The notes under the pieces were generated by a model that did not search any database, was not told the origin of the DNA, and saw only the letters and a program-made list of their open reading frames with translations. A stretch of 64,000 nt of DNA, taken from NCBI RefSeq assembly GCF_000731985.1, contig NZ_JNCS01000009.1:1-64000 (forward strand), read 5' to 3'. This DNA comes from Natrinema altunense (GTDB lineage Archaea; Halobacteriota; Halobacteria; Halobacteriales; Natrialbaceae). Shown in pieces: positions 49,461 through 57,481 of this stretch (positions are counted from its first letter, which is position 1; every line of letters starts with the position of its first letter). A program made the translations under genes and the position numbers.

Positions 49461-50264
49461 TTAAATGTGCCCTTCGCCGTCGACCGCCGGCTCGTCGCTT
49501 CGCCCGTCAGTGACATCGGCGGCCGCCCCGGTGACGGTCACCGACTCGTAGCTCGTCCGGCAGGGCGGCCCCGGCGCGTGATCGTACCGCGTCGTCTCGG
49601 GGCCGAGCGCGATCAGCGACGACGACCGCGTCCCGAACCCGTCGCGGTGGATACAGACGCCGTACTCGTGATCGCCGAGGACGTCGCCCGCCCGCTCGAG
49701 CCAGTCGGCGGCCGTCTCGCCCGCCTCGGCTGCAAGCGTCGCTCGCACCGCTCGAGCGTTGGCCGCCTGCTCCCGACCAGCGTCGGGTCGAACGGATGGG
49801 ACGTCGACATCGTCGTCGACCGCGACGTTGACGACGACGTGGACGCCCGGTTCGAACTCGGTCAGGGAGAGCGTGCCGTCCCACTGGTAACAGAACGCGT
49901 CCGCCGCGTCGGCGACGACGAGGTAGAAGCCGCTGTACTCGTCGGTATCGGTCGCCGATTCGACGATCGACTTCGCCGCCGCGGCGGATCGCGCCTCGAG
50001 CACGTCGGCGACGAGGTGCCCGCGCGAGCGGTCGCCGGCGAGGTCCGCGTCGGTCCACTTGTTCGTGAGTCCGACGAAGACGCCGTCCTCGTTGTAGCCG
50101 ATCCACGTGCCGCCGGCCTCGGCGTCCCGCGGCGCGACGATCAGCGGCTCCTCGGCGTAGACGGCGGGGGGAGTCGAATCCCGGCCCAGCGCCTCGTCAC
50201 GGTTGGCGGCGACCGCGACCGGCGCGTCGTCGAAGACCTGCCAGGCGAGGGTGAGCGTACACAC
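49461..50264 (-). CDS. NRDE/TANGO2-family protein
   Basis: This 267-residue protein carries the family name motif in VFDDAPVAVAANRDEALGRDSTPP, followed by GGTWIGYNEDGVFVGLTNKW and SRGHLVADVLEARSAAAA. The N-terminal Cys (VCTLTLAW after processing of GTG-initiated Met) fits an N-terminal nucleophile hydrolase-like fold. TANGO2 relatives have been linked to haem or acyl-CoA handling in eukaryotes; the archaeal role is unknown. The start is GTG 50264, supported by a TTAAG box 27 nt upstream. Confidence 0.85.
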   Translation of the reverse strand: MCTLTLAWQVFDDAPVAVAANRDEALGRDSTPPAVYAEEPLIVAPRDAEAGGTWIGYNEDGVFVGLTNKWTDADLAGDRSRGHLVADVLEARSAAAAKSIVESATDTDEYSGFYLVVADAADAFCYQWDGTLSLTEFEPGVHVVVNVAVDDDVDVPSVRPDAGREQAANARAVRATLAAEAGETAADWLERAGDVLGDHEYGVCIHRDGFGTRSSSLIALGPETTRYDHAPGPPCRTSYESVTVTGAAADVTDGRSDEPAVDGEGHI

Positions 50265-50346
50265 GGGACGACGATAGGAACGCCACCGTCTTAACTTCGG
50301 TTCCAGCGGCAGTCTCGACGGGCGGCGGACGGCGAGCGAGCGGCGA

Positions 50347-51879
50347 TCACGCCGCGTCGGTGACGTCCGTTCCGTCCTCGCGCAGTCGCTCCCGAACCGC
50401 CTCGCGGTCGACCGTTCCCGAGGCCGTCCGTGGGAGCGCGTCGACGACGCCGACCGTCTTCGGCCGCTTGAACCCGGCGAGGCGCTCGTCGCAGTGGGCG
50501 AGCAGCGACCTGGACTCGAGCGAACCCGCCGTCCCCGATTCGGGAACGACGAGCGCGGCGACCCGCTCTCCCCACTCCTCGTCAGCGAGTCCGACCACCG
50601 CGGCGTCGTCGACGCGGGGATGGTCCCGGAGCGCGGCGACGACTTCGCCGGGATCGACGTTCTCGCCGCCGGTGACGATACGGTCGCTGCGACGATTGAG
50701 GATCCAGAGCCGGCCGCCCTCGTCGCGGTAGCCGACATCGCCGGTGTGGAGGCCGTGGTCGCCGAACGCCGCCGCGGTCTCGTCGGCGTCGAGGTAGCCC
50801 GGCGTCACCGTCGGCCCCGAGACGACGAGTTCGCCCTGTTCGCCCGGCTCGACCGCCGCGCCGGTCTCGTCGACGACGGTGACGTCTGTGAACATAAGCG
50901 GCTGTCCAACAGTCCCCTCGTGGGCGGCGGCCCCGTCCGGCAGCGCCGTCGCGATCTGCGAGGCCGTTTCGGTCATGCCGTAGGTCGGACAGACCGGCAC
51001 GCCACGCTCCCGGCAGCGCTCGAGCAGGTCGCTCGAGGCCGGCGCGCCGCCCAACAGGACGAATCGCAACGTAGCAGGCGGCGTCCAGCCGGCATCGAGT
51101 AAGCGCTTGCACATCGTCGGAACCAGCGAGACGCCCGTGATGTCCTCGTCGTCGATGATGCGAGCGGTTTCCCGGGGATCGAACTCGCGTTGGAGCACGG
51201 CGGTCGTTCCGTACAGCGTCGACCGGACGACGGGTGCCAGCCCGCCCATGTGATACATCGGGAGACAACACAGCCACCGGTCGTCGGGGCCGACACCGAG
51301 CCGGAACGCGGAGGCGGTCGCGCTTGCAACGAGATTGCCGACCGTCAGCCGGACGGCCTTCGGCTCGCCGGCGGTCCCCGAGGTGAACATGAGGAGCTGC
51401 GTTTGCTTCCGCTCGAGCGGGACTGGGGTCGTGGACGCCTCGGTGACCGGCTGCAGCGATTCGACGCCGTCGTGCTCGGGACTGTCAACGGAGACGACGG
51501 GACAGTCGGCGATATCGAGCGCGAGCGCCTCCGTCTCCGACTCGCAGACGATCGCGTCGAGAGCGGTTCGCGTCGCCTTCGACTCGAGTTCAGCAGCCGT
51601 TTCGCGGACGTTCAGCGGAACGACCGTGACGCCGCGACGCATCGCGGCGAAGTATATCTCGGCGAACGCGACTCGTGTCCCCATGAGGACGCCGAGACGG
51701 TCGTCGGGTCCGGAGACGACGGTCTCGAGCCGCTCCGTGACGGCATCGACACGTCGATCGAACTCCCCGTAAGTCCACGTCTGACCGCTATCGGCGTCGA
51801 TAAGCGCCGTCTCGTCCGGCGTCGTCGACGTACGATGAGACAGCAGGTCGCGCGTCGGCCAGTCGACGGGGGCGGTCAT
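50347..51879 (-). CDS. menE: O-succinylbenzoate-CoA ligase
   Basis: This 510-residue adenylate-forming enzyme has the AMP-binding P-loop LLMFTSGTAGEPKAVRL (about residues 168-184), GVPVCPTYGMTETASQIAT for acyl-adenylate binding, LHTGDVGYRDEGGRLWILNRRSDRIVTGGENV hinge, and the catalytic Lys region AGFKRPKTVGVVDALPRTASGTVDR at the end. It activates o-succinylbenzoate with CoA for menaquinone synthesis. Specificity comes from context: its start overlaps menC (ATGA), and menA follows upstream. Confidence 0.93.
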   Translation of the reverse strand: MTAPVDWPTRDLLSHRTSTTPDETALIDADSGQTWTYGEFDRRVDAVTERLETVVSGPDDRLGVLMGTRVAFAEIYFAAMRRGVTVVPLNVRETAAELESKATRTALDAIVCESETEALALDIADCPVVSVDSPEHDGVESLQPVTEASTTPVPLERKQTQLLMFTSGTAGEPKAVRLTVGNLVASATASAFRLGVGPDDRWLCCLPMYHMGGLAPVVRSTLYGTTAVLQREFDPRETARIIDDEDITGVSLVPTMCKRLLDAGWTPPATLRFVLLGGAPASSDLLERCRERGVPVCPTYGMTETASQIATALPDGAAAHEGTVGQPLMFTDVTVVDETGAAVEPGEQGELVVSGPTVTPGYLDADETAAAFGDHGLHTGDVGYRDEGGRLWILNRRSDRIVTGGENVDPGEVVAALRDHPRVDDAAVVGLADEEWGERVAALVVPESGTAGSLESRSLLAHCDERLAGFKRPKTVGVVDALPRTASGTVDREAVRERLREDGTDVTDAA

Positions 51880-52973
51880 CGCTCACCCCACACGTCGCCG
51901 ACGCCGAGCCCTTTCGCCTGCGGGACGACGGCCGACCCCTTCTCGAACAACACGGGATCGCGACCCAGATCGGTCGCGAGCAGATCGCCGGTCGCGAGCC
52001 CACAGGCCGGCACGTCGGGGATCGCCGCCGCGAGGTGGACCGCGCCCGTCCGGGCGACGACGCCGTCGATCGTGGTCGTCACCAGCGGCGTGATATCGAG
52101 TTCGGTCAGCCAGGCCGCGACTTTGCGGGCCACGTCGATCCCACCCAGCGCCATGGGTTTCAGGACGACGACGTCCGCCGCCTCGGCGTCGCAGATCGCG
52201 TCGACGCCGTGCTCGAGCAACCCCTCGTCGAGCGCGACCGAGACGCCGGTCCGGAGGTCGCGGAGGGCGGCGTGCCCCTCGAGCGCGCCCGCCGGCAGCG
52301 GCTGCTCGAGGATCGAGAGACCGAGGTCGCCGAAGGCGTCGATCGCCGACCGGGCCTCCTCGTAGGTCCAGGCCTCGTTGGCGTCGGCCCGCAGTTCGAC
52401 ACCGTCGCCGACGGTCTCGCGAACGCGCCGGACGCGTTCGATGTCCGCATCGACGCTCCGGAGCCCGACTTTGAGCTTACAGCAGTCGAACCCGCGATCG
52501 ACGGCGGTGCGGACCGCGTCGGCGGTCTCGGCCGGCGATCCGTCGCCGATCGTCGCGTTGATCGGCACCCGGCCGACCATCGGCCCTTGCCCGAGATAGC
52601 GGTACAGCGGCGTCGACTCGCGGGTCGCCTGCAGGTCCGCCAGCGCAAGCGCCAGCGCGTGTCGGGCCGCGACCTGCCGGTCGACCGCCTCGAGCGCCTC
52701 GCTCGGGCCGCCGGACCGGATCGCGTCGCGTGCGCGCTCGAGCGCCCGCTGGCACCCCTCGCGCGACTCCGTCCAGCCCGACAGCGGCGTCGCTTCGCCG
52801 TAGCCGACGACCGATCCGTCGCCGGGGCCGGTCCCACCCGGTGCGCCGTCGTCGACCAACCGAACGAGAAAGCCGTCCCGGCTCTCGATCGTCCCGTCTG
52901 CCGTCTCGAGGGGTTCGGCCAGCGGCAGGGAGAACGACCGATACTCCAGCTCGAGATCCTCGGGCGGGCTCAT
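51876..52973 (-). CDS. menC: O-succinylbenzoate synthase
   Basis: This 365-residue enolase-superfamily enzyme has the catalytic Lys pair in FDCCKLKVGLRSVDADIERV, Mg ligands in VELRADANEAWTYEE (Asp), SILEQPLPAGALEGHAAL (Glu) and VSVALDEGLLEHG (Asp), and VVLKPMALGGIDVARKVAAW with the second Lys. It dehydrates SHCHC to o-succinylbenzoate. Four-base overlaps on both sides (menE downstream, menA upstream) make menA-menC-menE a tightly coupled operon. Confidence 0.93.
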   Translation of the reverse strand: MSPPEDLELEYRSFSLPLAEPLETADGTIESRDGFLVRLVDDGAPGGTGPGDGSVVGYGEATPLSGWTESREGCQRALERARDAIRSGGPSEALEAVDRQVAARHALALALADLQATRESTPLYRYLGQGPMVGRVPINATIGDGSPAETADAVRTAVDRGFDCCKLKVGLRSVDADIERVRRVRETVGDGVELRADANEAWTYEEARSAIDAFGDLGLSILEQPLPAGALEGHAALRDLRTGVSVALDEGLLEHGVDAICDAEAADVVVLKPMALGGIDVARKVAAWLTELDITPLVTTTIDGVVARTGAVHLAAAIPDVPACGLATGDLLATDLGRDPVLFEKGSAVVPQAKGLGVGDVWGER

Positions 52974-53914
52974 AGCACCACCAGCCCGCCGGCGAAACAG
53001 ATCGCGTACATCGCGAGCAGTTTGCCCGTCTGCTCGAGCGCCGGGTTGAGCGCCTCACCGTCGGTTCGCGTACAGACCGTGCGGGCGACCATCGCGGCGT
53101 AGGGGAGCGTCACCAGCGGAAGCACCACGCCTGGCCCGACGTCCGTCCGGAGCCAGAACCAGCCGGGCACGACGTAGGCGAGCGCGAGCATGGCGACGTA
53201 CTCGAGGCGGCTCCATCGGTAGCCGAGCCGGACCGCCAGCGTCCGCTTGCCGGTCTCGGCGTCGGTCTCCCTGTCGCGAACGTTGTTCACGATGATGATG
53301 GCCGTCGAGAGCCCCGCAACCGGCAGGCTCGCCGCAACGGCCGTGAGCGTGACCGTACCGTCGGGAATCGCCGTCGAAAGCGGCTCCGCGAGGACGGCTG
53401 CTGCCTGAACGTAGTAGGTCCCCGTCACGGCGACCACTCCGAAGAAGACGAACACGAAGGGATCGCCCAGTCCGTGATAGCCCAGCGGATAGGGGCCGCC
53501 GGTGTAGGCCCACCCGCAGAAGACGCTCACGAGCCCCACGACGAGGATCGGGAGCCCGCCGACGTAGACGAGGTAGGTTCCGGTGAGGATCGCCAGTCCG
53601 AACGTCACGATGGTCGCGAGCTTGACCTGTTCGGGGGAGATGAGCCCCGACTGGGTGACGCGGGTAAAGCCCTCGCGGTCCTCGGTGTCGGCCCCCTTGA
53701 TCGCGTCGTAGTAGTCGTTCGCGAAGTTCGTCCCGACCTGAATCAGCGCCGCCCCGACGAACGCCATCACCGCCGGCAGCGGCGCGAACACGCCCTCGTG
53801 GACCGCCAACCCCGTCCCCACGATGACCGGGGCCGCAGCCGCGGGCAAGGTCTGGGGGCGGGCCGCCATCAGCCACGCCTTCGTCCGTGAGATTTCGACC
53901 TCGGCCGAACTCAT
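52970..53914 (-). CDS. menA: 1,4-dihydroxy-2-naphthoate prenyltransferase
   Basis: This 314-residue UbiA-family membrane enzyme has the first Asp-rich motif in VGTNFANDYYDAIKGADTED (NDYYDxxxGxD) and the second in AIIIVNNVRDRETDAETGKRTLAVRLG. Eight or nine hydrophobic segments are present. It attaches the prenyl tail to dihydroxynaphthoate in the membrane, forming demethylmenaquinone. It heads the menA-menC-menE operon, and its ATG lies about 67 bp from the end of the upstream lipoprotein gene. Confidence 0.94.
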   Translation of the reverse strand: MSSAEVEISRTKAWLMAARPQTLPAAAAPVIVGTGLAVHEGVFAPLPAVMAFVGAALIQVGTNFANDYYDAIKGADTEDREGFTRVTQSGLISPEQVKLATIVTFGLAILTGTYLVYVGGLPILVVGLVSVFCGWAYTGGPYPLGYHGLGDPFVFVFFGVVAVTGTYYVQAAAVLAEPLSTAIPDGTVTLTAVAASLPVAGLSTAIIIVNNVRDRETDAETGKRTLAVRLGYRWSRLEYVAMLALAYVVPGWFWLRTDVGPGVVLPLVTLPYAAMVARTVCTRTDGEALNPALEQTGKLLAMYAICFAGGLVVL

Positions 53915-53981
53915 TGTACGAGTGTCCCACTCGAGAGAGTGTCAACGTTGGCATTGCGGGCCGCCGACGGGATCGCACGCG

Positions 53982-55187
53982 TTACGCCGGGGGCACTACC
54001 AACTCGAGGGGCTCCATGTCGAAAAAGGCGGTCTCGTATCCCTGATGGCGGGCCGCTTGCGGTGGCGACGCGATCGTCAGCGTGACAGAATCACCCGGCC
54101 CGATATTCGCCACCGAGCGGCCGTAGTGCAGGCCGACCGCGGCGTCGAGCGTCGCCGTCAGCTCGAGGGACCCGTCGCCGACTCCCGTCCCGTTCCGGCG
54201 GACGGCGGCGCGCAGCGATGTGTTCACCAGCGGCACGCGATTGTACGGCGTCCGCGGCGAGACCAGCAGGTATCGCCCCTCGCCGTCCGCCAGGCGTGAG
54301 TCGGCCTCGAGCAGGGTGACGACGACCGTCGCGTCGCCGCTGCTGGGGAGACTGCCAGCGTTCGCGCCGGCCTCCGCGTCCGGAGCGACCAGCCGCGTAC
54401 CGGGCACGTCGGCGGCCGGCGGCAGCGCGGAGTACGGGAGGGCGGCGTTCGCGCTCCCGTCGCCGCCGTGTGTCATCGGCTCGAGCGCCCCGCGATCTCC
54501 CCACCGCTCCCGCTCGAGCAGGTCGATCCCCTCGACTACGTCCTCGCGGAACGCCCGATCGTACGTGAACTCGAACGTCGCGGTCCCACCCTCGGTGAAC
54601 CGGTCCGCGAGGGAGCCGGTCCGCCGCGTCGGGAGCGGCGGGAGATCGACGCTGACGGCGTAGGTGTCGTCCGCCGGCAGCGTGAGGTTGTCGCCGAAGT
54701 GGACGCCCATCTCCTGGGAGAGCATGGGCCAGAGCTGTCGGGACGCGATCCGCTCGCCCCGCCGCATGATCGTCACTCTCGGCTCGGCGTCCCCGGGGAG
54801 GACGATTCCCGTCTCCCGATCCCAGCACACGAGCATGAGGTGGACGCCGCGACCGGCCGTCGGCTCGACCCGGTGCCGGTCGGTCCCGGTGACGGTCCAG
54901 AACGGATGCGGATACGTGAGCATCGGTGTGAGCGCGTACTCGCCGGCCGCGACCGGCTCGAGGACCCGCATCGACTTCCGGTGACCGGGGAGGTAAACCG
55001 CCTCGGGTGGGTCCTCGATCCGCGGGATCGGTGCGGTCCCCGCCCCGTCCCGAAACTCATCCCCGTTCCCATCCCCGTCGGTGCTGCCGTCGCTCCCGTC
55101 GGTCCCGGTGCCCGGTGCCGCACAGCCCGCGACGGCCAGTGTCGCCGGGAGCACGGTCGCCCGCCGGAGGAACGTTCGTCGGTGCAT
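53982..55187 (-). CDS. Tat lipoprotein, possible iron-transport-associated (DUF7350/Tp34-like)
   Basis: This 401-residue protein has a signal MHRRTFLRRATVLPATLAVA with lipobox VAGCAA, then a Gly/Asp-rich linker (about residues 24-48). The first domain includes VYLPGHRKSMRVLEPVAAGE, YPHPFWTVTGTDRHRVEP, HLMLVCWDRETG and VHFGDNLTLPADDTYAVSVDL. This resembles exported Tp34/P19-type iron-binding proteins in its HFG-N---P---Y-V motif. A second beta-rich domain (from about residue 260) ends LHYGRSVANIGPGDSVTLTI. Exact function is unproven. It lies between menB and menA on the same strand. Confidence 0.6.
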   Translation of the reverse strand: MHRRTFLRRATVLPATLAVAGCAAPGTGTDGSDGSTDGDGNGDEFRDGAGTAPIPRIEDPPEAVYLPGHRKSMRVLEPVAAGEYALTPMLTYPHPFWTVTGTDRHRVEPTAGRGVHLMLVCWDRETGIVLPGDAEPRVTIMRRGERIASRQLWPMLSQEMGVHFGDNLTLPADDTYAVSVDLPPLPTRRTGSLADRFTEGGTATFEFTYDRAFREDVVEGIDLLERERWGDRGALEPMTHGGDGSANAALPYSALPPAADVPGTRLVAPDAEAGANAGSLPSSGDATVVVTLLEADSRLADGEGRYLLVSPRTPYNRVPLVNTSLRAAVRRNGTGVGDGSLELTATLDAAVGLHYGRSVANIGPGDSVTLTIASPPQAARHQGYETAFFDMEPLELVVPPA

Positions 55188-55229
55188 GTCAGCTGTGACC
55201 TCGAGTAGTCTCGTCCCCGCTCGATCGCG

Positions 55230-56174
55230 TCAGTAGTGCCACGGGAAGTCGTCGAAGTCCGGGTCTCGGCCCTCGACGAAGGCGTCCCGGCCCTCCTTGG
55301 CCTCGTCGGTCATATAGCCCAGCCGCGTGGCCTCGCCGGCGAAGACCTGCTGGCCGACCATCCCGTCGTCGGTCATGTTGAACGCGTACTTGAGCATCCG
55401 CATCGCCATCGGGCTCTTCGAGTTGATGCGCCGGCCCCACTCGAGGGCGGTCGCCTCTAACTCCTCGTGGGGCACTGCCTCGTTGACCATCCCCATCTCC
55501 GCGGCCGCCGCGGCGTCGTAGGTCTTCCCGAGGAAGAACACCTCGCGGGCCTTCTTCTGGCCGATCTGTTTGGCGAGATAGGCCGAGCCGAAGCCGGCGT
55601 CGTAGCTCGCTACGTCGGGATCGGTCTGCAAGAACTTCGCGTGCTCCTCGCTCGCGAGCGTGAGATCGCAGACCACGTGCAGCGAGTGCCCCCCACCGAC
55701 GGCCCAGCCGGGGACCACGGCGACGACCACCTTCGGAATGTGACGGATCAGCCGCTGGACCTCGAGAATGTGGAGCCGCCCCTGCTCCGATGCCCGCGCT
55801 CGCGGACCCTGTCCGCTCGCGTCTTCCGAGGCGCTTCGCGCCTCGCCCTCCTCGTCACCTTCGTACTGATACCCGTCCTCACCGCGAACCGTCTGGTCCC
55901 CGCCGGAACAGAACGCCCAGCCGCCGTCCTTCGAGGACGGGCCGTTCCCGGTCAGCAGGATACAGCCCACGTCGGTCTGGCGCTTGGCGTGGTCGAGCGC
56001 GTCGTAGAGTTCGTCGACGGTCCCCGGCCGGAAGGCGTTTCGCACGTCGGGCCGGTCGAACGCGATCCGGACCGTCCCGGAATCGACCGCGCGGTGGTAC
56101 GTAACGTCCCGTAACTCGCGATCGAGGTCATCGATCGGTTCCCACCGGTCCGCGTCGAAGAGTTCCGAAACCAT
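55230..56174 (-). CDS. menB: 1,4-dihydroxy-2-naphthoyl-CoA synthase
   Basis: This 314-residue crotonase-fold enzyme has DVTYHRAVDSGTVRIAFDRPDVRNAFRPGTVDEL at the N-terminus, the oxyanion loop FCSGGDQTVRG, VVAVVPGWAVGGGHSLHVVCDLTLASEEHAKFLQTDPDVASYDAGFGSAYLAKQIG in the centre and an SPMAMRMLKYAFNMTDDGM C-terminal segment. The SYDAG stretch holds the conserved active-site residues of MenB. It cyclises o-succinylbenzoyl-CoA to DHNA-CoA. A charged insert (EEGEARSASEDASGQGPRAR, about 130-150) is unusual. Start 56174 is preferred for a CTATTTC box 27 nt upstream. Confidence 0.94.
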   Translation of the reverse strand: MVSELFDADRWEPIDDLDRELRDVTYHRAVDSGTVRIAFDRPDVRNAFRPGTVDELYDALDHAKRQTDVGCILLTGNGPSSKDGGWAFCSGGDQTVRGEDGYQYEGDEEGEARSASEDASGQGPRARASEQGRLHILEVQRLIRHIPKVVVAVVPGWAVGGGHSLHVVCDLTLASEEHAKFLQTDPDVASYDAGFGSAYLAKQIGQKKAREVFFLGKTYDAAAAAEMGMVNEAVPHEELEATALEWGRRINSKSPMAMRMLKYAFNMTDDGMVGQQVFAGEATRLGYMTDEAKEGRDAFVEGRDPDFDDFPWHY

Positions 56175-56460
56175 TTGTCCGACGTTGGTGTGCCGGACGT
56201 GAAATAGGTTCGCGTCCGACCGGCGCATCGTCGGCCGGCAGTGAGCCGGCGGTTCGTCGCCCGTCGCTGTCCAGGGAATTCGACACGGACTGTCTTCCCT
56301 GATAGTGAGTGATTGCTATATCGAAATAAGATTTATTGACCGCGAGACGGCCGTCAGTGAATCGCGATCGATCGATTCCGATGCCCGAGAAACCTATCGC
56401 CGTCGCCGACAGTCGTTTCAGCCGAGTGGTTTTTTACGCAGCCAGCCGACCGTTCACGCG

Positions 56461-57480
56461 ATGGGGGACACGTACTACGACGTTCTCGGGGTCGATCCGG
56501 ACGCGACCCGGGACGAAATCGAGTCGGCCTATCGCGACCGCGTCCTCGAGACGCATCCGGATCACTCCGACGACCCCGATGCGGCCGAGCGGTTCCAGCG
56601 GGTGATGACCGCGAAATCGGTGCTCACGGACGAGACGGAGCGCGCGCGGTACGACCGCCTCGGCCACGAGGCGTACGTCGATCCCGGCGACGGAGCCGCC
56701 GCCGGCTCGGGCGACGCGTCCGAGCGGTCGGCTACGGCCTCGGGCCAAACGAATGCTCGGCGAACGTCGACCGGGAACGAGACGGGGGCGACTGAGGGGC
56801 AGACGACGAGCGGTTCGGGAACGGCGACTGGGACGGGAACGGCCGGATCGGACACGGCCGGCGGACGGACGACCGCGAACGGCCGACGAACGAGCGATGG
56901 AACCGAGGACACTACCAGAACGGAGAGTCACCACGCACGACAGCGGTCCAAGCGCCGCCGGCAACGAGCGAAACGGCACGCGGCGGCCGGCTGGTCGTTC
57001 GACGGGGACGAGACGGCGCGTTCGAACGCCGAAACGGCCACGTCCTCGGGGGCTACGACGGCTACGACGACGGACGCGACGGACACAACGGAGTCCGAGG
57101 AAACCGCGTACTCCGTCCACGACTGGAACGACGAGGTCGACCTCGAGTGGGAGGGGCCGCGGATCGATCAGACTGCAGTCCTCTCGCTCGGCACCGCTGC
57201 GCTCCTCTATCCGCTCTTCGTCGCCGCGAGTCTGACGCCGCTGTTTTCGCTCCCGATCAACGCGATCGTCGCCGCCTGTACGCTCGCCCTGATCGGCTAT
57301 CTGCTGACGATGCCGCGGATCGCGGCCGTGACGTTCGGGATCTGGAGCGTGCTCTTTCCCGTCGGCATCGCCCGATTCGAATCGGTCGAACTCCTCTCGC
57401 TGTTCGGCCTGCTGGCGCTGGCCTTCGCCTGGATTCCACTCGGGTACGCGGGCGCGCTCTGGTGGGTCCTACGGCCCTGA
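56461..57480 (+). CDS. Membrane-anchored DnaJ-domain protein
   Basis: This 339-residue protein begins with a J domain (MGDTYYDVLGVDPDATRDEI, HPD in VLETHPDHSDDPDAAERF, ending RARYDRLGHEAY, residues 1-68). A very long Thr/Gly/Ser/Ala-rich low-complexity linker (about 70-240) follows, then four hydrophobic segments in the last 75 residues (LSLGTAALLYPLFVAASLT, INAIVAACTLALIGYLL, AVTFGIWSVLFPVGI, LSLFGLLALAFAWIP). It probably recruits Hsp70 to the membrane. TTTTTTACG about 27 nt upstream marks a leaderless start. It interrupts the men genes on the opposite strand. Confidence 0.85.
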   Translation: MGDTYYDVLGVDPDATRDEIESAYRDRVLETHPDHSDDPDAAERFQRVMTAKSVLTDETERARYDRLGHEAYVDPGDGAAAGSGDASERSATASGQTNARRTSTGNETGATEGQTTSGSGTATGTGTAGSDTAGGRTTANGRRTSDGTEDTTRTESHHARQRSKRRRQRAKRHAAAGWSFDGDETARSNAETATSSGATTATTTDATDTTESEETAYSVHDWNDEVDLEWEGPRIDQTAVLSLGTAALLYPLFVAASLTPLFSLPINAIVAACTLALIGYLLTMPRIAAVTFGIWSVLFPVGIARFESVELLSLFGLLALAFAWIPLGYAGALWWVLRP

Positions 57481-57481
57481 C

